From positions 1 through 16,702 of the forward strand of contig NZ_CABUCJ010000050.1 of assembly GCF_902490045.1 (NCBI RefSeq): DNA of 16,702 nucleotides. Reading direction: 5' to 3'. Both the position numbers and the translations under genes were made by a program. Below, piece after piece: positions 13,299-16,702 of the stretch. The notes below the pieces were generated by a model. It was not told the DNA's origin, did not search any database, and was given only the letters and a program-made list of their open reading frames with translations. The stretch is from an uncultured Anaerotruncus sp. (GTDB lineage: Bacteria; Bacillota; Clostridia; Oscillospirales; Ruminococcaceae). Every line of letters starts with the position of its first letter. The stretch's first letter is position 1.

Positions 13299-13745
13299 AT
13301 GAAACGGATCTATGTCGATGAACAGTGGTGCCTCGGGTGTCACCTGTGCGAATACTACTGCGCCTTCGCCAATTCGGGCGAAAACGACATGGTGCAGGCG
13401 CTCAAAAACACGGTCATCCATCCGCGCATCCGCATCGAGGAGCGCGGGGGGATCAGCTTCGCGGTCTCCTGCCGACACTGCCGGGAGCCGCTCTGCGTCA
13501 AGGGCTGTATCACCGGCGCGCTCACCGTCGACGGGCAGGGCGTCATCACGATTAACCGGGACAAATGCGTCGGGTGCTACACCTGCATCCTCTCCTGCCC
13601 CTACGGGGCGGTGATGCCCTCGCCCGACGGCCGCGCCATCCAGAAGTGCGAGCTCTGCATCGGCAGCGCGGACGGGGAGCCCGCCTGCGTCCGGCACTGT
13701 CCCAACCGGGCGATTATCTTTGAAGAGAGGGGGGAGGACGCGTGA
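13299..13745 (+). CDS. Ferredoxin-like protein with four [4Fe-4S] motifs
   Basis: A 148-residue electron-transfer protein of the DmsB/HycB-like ferredoxin group. Sixteen cysteines fall into four sets: 11, 14, 17, 21; 58, 61, 66, 70; 90, 93, 96, 100; and 117, 120, 130, 134, enough for four cubane clusters. No signal peptide or membrane segment is seen, so it acts in the cytoplasm. Its place between the FMN module and the FAD oxidoreductase suggests it wires electrons from the oxidoreductase to the synthase. A GGGGG SD precedes the ATG by 7 bases. The last codons overlap the next gene by 4 bases (GTGA). Relatives serve many oxidoreductases, so its role in glutamate synthase comes from context. 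Confidence 0.9.
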   Translation: MKRIYVDEQWCLGCHLCEYYCAFANSGENDMVQALKNTVIHPRIRIEERGGISFAVSCRHCREPLCVKGCITGALTVDGQGVITINRDKCVGCYTCILSCPYGAVMPSPDGRAIQKCELCIGSADGEPACVRHCPNRAIIFEERGEDA

Positions 13746-14971
13746 ACTACCTGATCATTGGGAATTCCGCGGCCGCGGTCGGCTGCATCGAGGGCATCCG
13801 CTCCATCGACCCGGAGGGGCCGATCACGCTGCTCTCCCGCGAGCCCTTCCACACCTACTCCCGCCCGCTCATCTCCTACCTGCTCTGCGGAAAGACGGAT
13901 GAGGAGCGGATGAAATACCGCGCGGACGACTTCTACGGGAAGAACCGCGTGACCGCCCTGCTCGGCAGGGAAGCGACCTCCATCGACCCCAAGGCCAAAA
14001 CCGTGCGCACCGCCGGCGGGACGCTCTCCTACGACCGGCTGCTCGTGGCCACCGGCAGCCGTCCGTTCGTCCCGCCGGCGGAGGGGATGGAGCTGATCGA
14101 AAAGAAGTTCACCTTCCTCTCCCTCGACGACGCGCATGCGCTCGGGGCGGCGCTTTTCCCCGGGGCGCGGGTGCTGATCGTGGGGGCGGGGCTCATCGGG
14201 CTCAAATGCGCCGAGGGGATCGCCGGGAGGTGCAAAAGCATCACGGTGGTCGACCTGGCGGACCGCATCCTGCCCTCCATCCTCGACGCGGAGAGCTCGG
14301 CCGTCGTGCGGGCGCACATCGAGGCCCACGGCGTCTCCTTCCTGCTCGGGGACAGCGTCGAGCGCTTCACCGCCGGCGAGGCGGTCCTGAAGAGCGGCGG
14401 GACGGTCCCCTACGACCTGGTCGTCTTCGCGGTCGGGGTGCGCCCCAACACGGAGCTGGTGAAGGAGGCGGGCGGCAGGACCGCGCGCGGGATCTGCACC
14501 GACGACCACTGCCGCACCTCGCTGCCCGGCGTATGGGCGGCGGGCGACTGCGCCGAAAGTTATGACATCACCACGGGGCAGGAGCGGGTGCTCGCGCTGC
14601 TCCCCAACGCCTATATGCAGGGGGAGTGCGCCGGGATCAACATGGCGGGCGGCGACAGGGCGTACGACCGCGCGATGCCGATGAACGCGATCGGCTTCTT
14701 CGGGCTGCACGTCATCACGGCGGGCAGCTACGAGGGGGAGAGCTTCGTCTCCCGCGGGGAAAACACCTATAAGCGCCTTGTGACGCAGGGCAACCGGCTG
14801 GCCGGGTACATCCTGGTCGGCGGGATCGAGCGCGCGGGCATCTATACGACGCTCATCCGGGAAAGGACGCCGCTTGACACGATCGACTTCGCGCTCATCC
14901 GGGAGAAGCCGCAGCTGATGGCCTTCTCCCGCGCCGAGCGCGCGCACAGGCTGGGAGGGGTGACGAAATGA
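13742..14971 (+). CDS. FAD/NAD(P)-dependent oxidoreductase of the glutamate synthase operon
   Basis: A 409-residue flavoprotein of the pyridine nucleotide-disulfide oxidoreductase class (NirB/rubredoxin reductase-like, no redox disulfide seen). The N-terminal FAD site is MNYLIIGNSAAAVG with RPLISYLLCGK after it; ATGSRP is at 104-109; the NAD(P) site VGAGLIG is at 147-153; the second FAD motif VWAAGDCAE is near 265-275. It probably feeds electrons from NAD(P)H through the ferredoxin to the FMN module, the job done by GltD elsewhere. Unlike GltD, the protein has no N-terminal Fe-S domain; the separate ferredoxin may supply it. Start is GTG, overlapping the ferredoxin stop by 4 bases, with GGAGG 4 bases upstream. 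It overlaps the next gene by 4 bases (ATGA). Electron donor preference is not readable. Confidence 0.9.
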   Translation: MNYLIIGNSAAAVGCIEGIRSIDPEGPITLLSREPFHTYSRPLISYLLCGKTDEERMKYRADDFYGKNRVTALLGREATSIDPKAKTVRTAGGTLSYDRLLVATGSRPFVPPAEGMELIEKKFTFLSLDDAHALGAALFPGARVLIVGAGLIGLKCAEGIAGRCKSITVVDLADRILPSILDAESSAVVRAHIEAHGVSFLLGDSVERFTAGEAVLKSGGTVPYDLVVFAVGVRPNTELVKEAGGRTARGICTDDHCRTSLPGVWAAGDCAESYDITTGQERVLALLPNAYMQGECAGINMAGGDRAYDRAMPMNAIGFFGLHVITAGSYEGESFVSRGENTYKRLVTQGNRLAGYILVGGIERAGIYTTLIRERTPLDTIDFALIREKPQLMAFSRAERAHRLGGVTK

Positions 14972-15693
14972 AGATCACGGCGGGAAGGATGCACTTCCAG
15001 GAGCTCAACGAGCGGATCCGCGCCTGCCCCGACGAGCGGATCGAGATCGACGGCTGCGTCGGGCAGCGGTACATCGGCGGCGGGCTTTCGGGCAAGACGC
15101 TGCTGGTCGCCGGGATTCCGGGCAACGCGCTGGGCGCCTACCTTGACGGCGGCACGATCGTGACCGGGGGCAACGCGCAGGACGCGACGGGCGACACGAT
15201 GAACGACGGCAGGATCCTCATCCACGGCTCCTGCGGCGACGGCGCGGGCTACGGCATGCGCGGCGGAAAAATCTACATCCACGGGGACGTGGGATACCGC
15301 GCGGGCATCCACATGAAGGCCTACCGCGACAAGCTGCCGGTCCTCGTCGTGGGCGGCACGGCGGGCAGCTTCCTCGGGGAATACCAGGCGGGCGGCGTCA
15401 TCGTCGTGCTCGGCCTGCGCAGGCCCGCCGGAACGCCGCTCACCGGCTATTTCTGCGGTACCGGCATGCACGGCGGAAAGATCTTCCTGCGCTGCGGGGA
15501 AAAGCCCGCCGGCCTGTCCGAGCGCATCCGCGCGGCGCAGGCCTCCGCCGCCGACCTTGCGGAGATCGACGGATACCTGGACGAGTTCTGCACGACGTTC
15601 GGCGAGGACAAAGGGGCCGTGCTCGCCGAACGGTTCTGGGTGCTCACGCCGGACAGCAAAAATCCATACAAACAGCTTTATACCTACAACTGA
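14968..15693 (+). CDS. Glutamate synthase, GXGXG (alpha subunit C-terminal) module
   Basis: A 241-residue protein made mainly of the right-handed beta-helix (GXGXG) domain found at the C-terminus of large glutamate synthase. Repeated glycine motifs run from about 37 to 150: YIGGGLSGK, GNALGAYLDGG, GDTMNDGRILIHG, GAGYGMRGGKIYIHG, GTAGSFLGEYQAGG. In fused enzymes this domain is structural and helps join the active sites. About 60 further residues form a C-terminal tail typical of the stand-alone protein. GGGAGGGG-type SD (14953-14960) lies 7 bases before the ATG, inside the upstream gene, so translation is coupled. It completes the split glutamate synthase; glnA follows after 63 bases with its own candidate promoter. 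Confidence 0.93.
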   Translation: MKITAGRMHFQELNERIRACPDERIEIDGCVGQRYIGGGLSGKTLLVAGIPGNALGAYLDGGTIVTGGNAQDATGDTMNDGRILIHGSCGDGAGYGMRGGKIYIHGDVGYRAGIHMKAYRDKLPVLVVGGTAGSFLGEYQAGGVIVVLGLRRPAGTPLTGYFCGTGMHGGKIFLRCGEKPAGLSERIRAAQASAADLAEIDGYLDEFCTTFGEDKGAVLAERFWVLTPDSKNPYKQLYTYN

Positions 15694-15697
15694 CCTG

Positions 15698-15706
15698 TGC
15701 TATAAT
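15698..15706 (+). promoter_or_regulatory. Extended -10 promoter candidate before glnA
   Basis: TGC precedes a perfect TATAAT (15701-15706), directly after the stop of the GXGXG gene. The -35 position is poor. No hexaloop/terminator leader like those of glnN, amt and the glutamate synthase operon is seen here, so glnA could be read both from this site and by readthrough. Confidence 0.5.
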
Positions 15707-15756
15707 AACCGCAGAGAATCCCCGGCGGAGCATGGGGACCGGAAGGAGCATGCCAA

Positions 15757-16702
15757 ATGGATACCACCGTATCGGAGGTCCTCCAGTTCGTGGAGGAAAA
15801 CGACGTGAAATTCGTCAGGCTGGTCTTCTGCGACATTTTCGGCGCGCAGAAGAACGTCGCCGTCATGCCCTCTCAGCTGAAGCGGGCCTTCGAGCAGGGC
15901 ATCTCGTTCGACGCGTCCGCGGTGCGCGGCTTTCTGGACGTGACGGAGAGCGACCTCTTCCTGGTGCCCGACCCGGGCACCCTGTCGGTGCTTCCCTGGC
16001 GGCCGGCGCAGGGACGGGTGGTGCGGTTTTTCTGCGGCATCCGCTACCCGGACGGCAGGCCGTTCGAGGGGGACGGCCGCAGGCTGCTTGCCGAGGCCGC
16101 CGCGCGGGCCGGCCGGGAGGGGTTTGCCTGCAAATTCGGGCCCGAGTGTGAATTCTACCTCTTCACGACCGACGAGGAGGGCTATCCCACCCGCACCCCG
16201 CACGACCGCGCGGGCTACTGCGATCTCGCGCCCTACGACCGGGGGGAGAATGTGCGCCGGGAGATCTGCCTGACGCTGGAGGAGATGGGCCTTTCGCCCG
16301 AGCGGTCCCACCACGAGCAGGGCCCCGGCCAGAACGAGGTGGATTTCCACTGCGCGGGTCCGCTGGAGGCGGCCGACAACCTGATGGCGCTGCGCATGGT
16401 CGTCAAGGCGGTGGCGTCGAAGAACGGCCTCTACGCCTCCTTCCTGCCGAAGCCCCTCGAGGGGGCGAGCGGCAGCGGCCTGCATGTGAACCTCTCCCTC
16501 CACCGGGAGGGGCGCAACCTCTTCGACCGCTTCGGCGTCCATCCGGAGCCGGAGGCGCTCAGCTTCACGGCGGGCGTTTTGCGCCGCGTGCGGGAGATCA
16601 CCGCGTTCCTCAACCCGCTGACCAACTCCTACCGGCGGTTCGGCGCGTTCGAGGCGCCGGGCGTGGTGAGCTGGTCGGGACAGAACCGCTCCCAGCTCGT
16701 GC
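15757..16702 (+). CDS. glnA: Type I glutamine synthetase (partial, cut by window end)
   Basis: The first 315 residues of a GSI enzyme of about 440; the 3' end lies outside the window. It makes glutamine from glutamate and ammonia. Motifs: LVFCDIFGAQKNVAV near 22-36, FGPECEFYLF (metal ligands), SHHEQGPGQNEVDF, KPLEGASGSGLHVNLSL (ATP/glutamate site), NPLTNSYRRF and APGVVSWSGQNRSQLV. The HVNLSL and QNRS forms resemble the GSI-alpha group of Firmicutes, which lacks the adenylylation insert; the region that would show the adenylylation Tyr is not in the window. The start at 15757 follows AAGGAG (15743-15748) by 8 bases; an out-of-frame ATG at 15750 is rejected. It lies 63 bases after the glutamate synthase operon, completing a GS-GOGAT pair. 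Confidence 0.92.
   Translation, partial: MDTTVSEVLQFVEENDVKFVRLVFCDIFGAQKNVAVMPSQLKRAFEQGISFDASAVRGFLDVTESDLFLVPDPGTLSVLPWRPAQGRVVRFFCGIRYPDGRPFEGDGRRLLAEAAARAGREGFACKFGPECEFYLFTTDEEGYPTRTPHDRAGYCDLAPYDRGENVRREICLTLEEMGLSPERSHHEQGPGQNEVDFHCAGPLEAADNLMALRMVVKAVASKNGLYASFLPKPLEGASGSGLHVNLSLHREGRNLFDRFGVHPEPEALSFTAGVLRRVREITAFLNPLTNSYRRFGAFEAPGVVSWSGQNRSQLV

Noticed and set aside
11665..13299. 544-codon minus-strand open frame opposite the FMN module
   Set aside because: Antisense shadow; the plus-strand frame has all Fe-S and FMN motifs.
13601..14947. 448-codon minus-strand open frame opposite the FAD oxidoreductase
   Set aside because: Antisense shadow with no motif; the plus strand has the dinucleotide-binding sites.
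15708..15757. Possible hexaloop/attenuator element in the glnA leader
   Set aside because: I searched for an A1-G4 six-base loop with a stem and a terminator; only a weak CCCC/GGGG pairing is present and no T-run follows.
1..16702. CRISPR arrays, insertion sequences, prophage, tRNA or rRNA genes
   Set aside because: No regularly spaced repeats, transposase or phage motifs, or tRNA-like folds were seen on either strand; coding density is that of ordinary core chromosome.

Overview
The window looks like a GC-rich chromosomal segment of an anaerobic Firmicute, most likely class Clostridia. I infer this from purine-rich Shine-Dalgarno (SD) sites before nearly every gene, consensus sigma-A type promoters, a CdaR/GntP/glycerate kinase cluster, a type III glutamine synthetase, a glutamate synthase split into separate proteins, and an Amt-PII fusion. 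I cannot assign a genus. No mobile element, CRISPR array, tRNA or rRNA is visible.

Region A (1-1227): a membrane-anchored M23 (LytM-type) peptidase gene on the minus strand, closed by a bidirectional terminator, diverges from cdaR. The spacer holds a perfect 10-bp inverted repeat that overlaps an extended -10 box.

Region B (1228-6333): a plus-strand carboxylate cluster: cdaR regulator, GntP-family permease, glycerate 2-kinase and tartronate semialdehyde reductase. The two enzymes link tartronate semialdehyde, D-glycerate and 2-phosphoglycerate, so the permease probably imports glycerate or a related hydroxy acid. A strong intrinsic terminator sits between permease and kinase with no room for a promoter after it.

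Region C (6334-16702): a nitrogen assimilation block. On the minus strand, glnN (type III glutamine synthetase) is followed by an ammonium channel fused to a PII signalling domain. Divergently, on the plus strand, lies a five-gene glutamate synthase operon (glutaminase module, FMN/Fe-S synthase module, 16-Cys ferredoxin, FAD/NAD oxidoreductase, GXGXG module). A type I glutamine synthetase follows, cut by the window end. Together they take up ammonium, make glutamine, and convert glutamine plus 2-oxoglutarate to glutamate.

The most notable observation is regulatory. The leaders of glnN, amt-PII and the glutamate synthase operon each contain a small hairpin with a six-base loop of the form A-N-N-G-R-C (AAAGGC, AUUGGC, AAAGAC) on a 4-5 bp stem closed by C-G. 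Each overlaps the 5' arm of an intrinsic terminator or terminator-like stem, so the two folds exclude each other. This matches the hexaloop rule (A at 1, G at 4) known for RNA targets of ANTAR-domain antiterminators. It suggests one antitermination regulon for the whole block, but only one hairpin per leader is visible where the classical target has two. No ANTAR gene lies inside the window.
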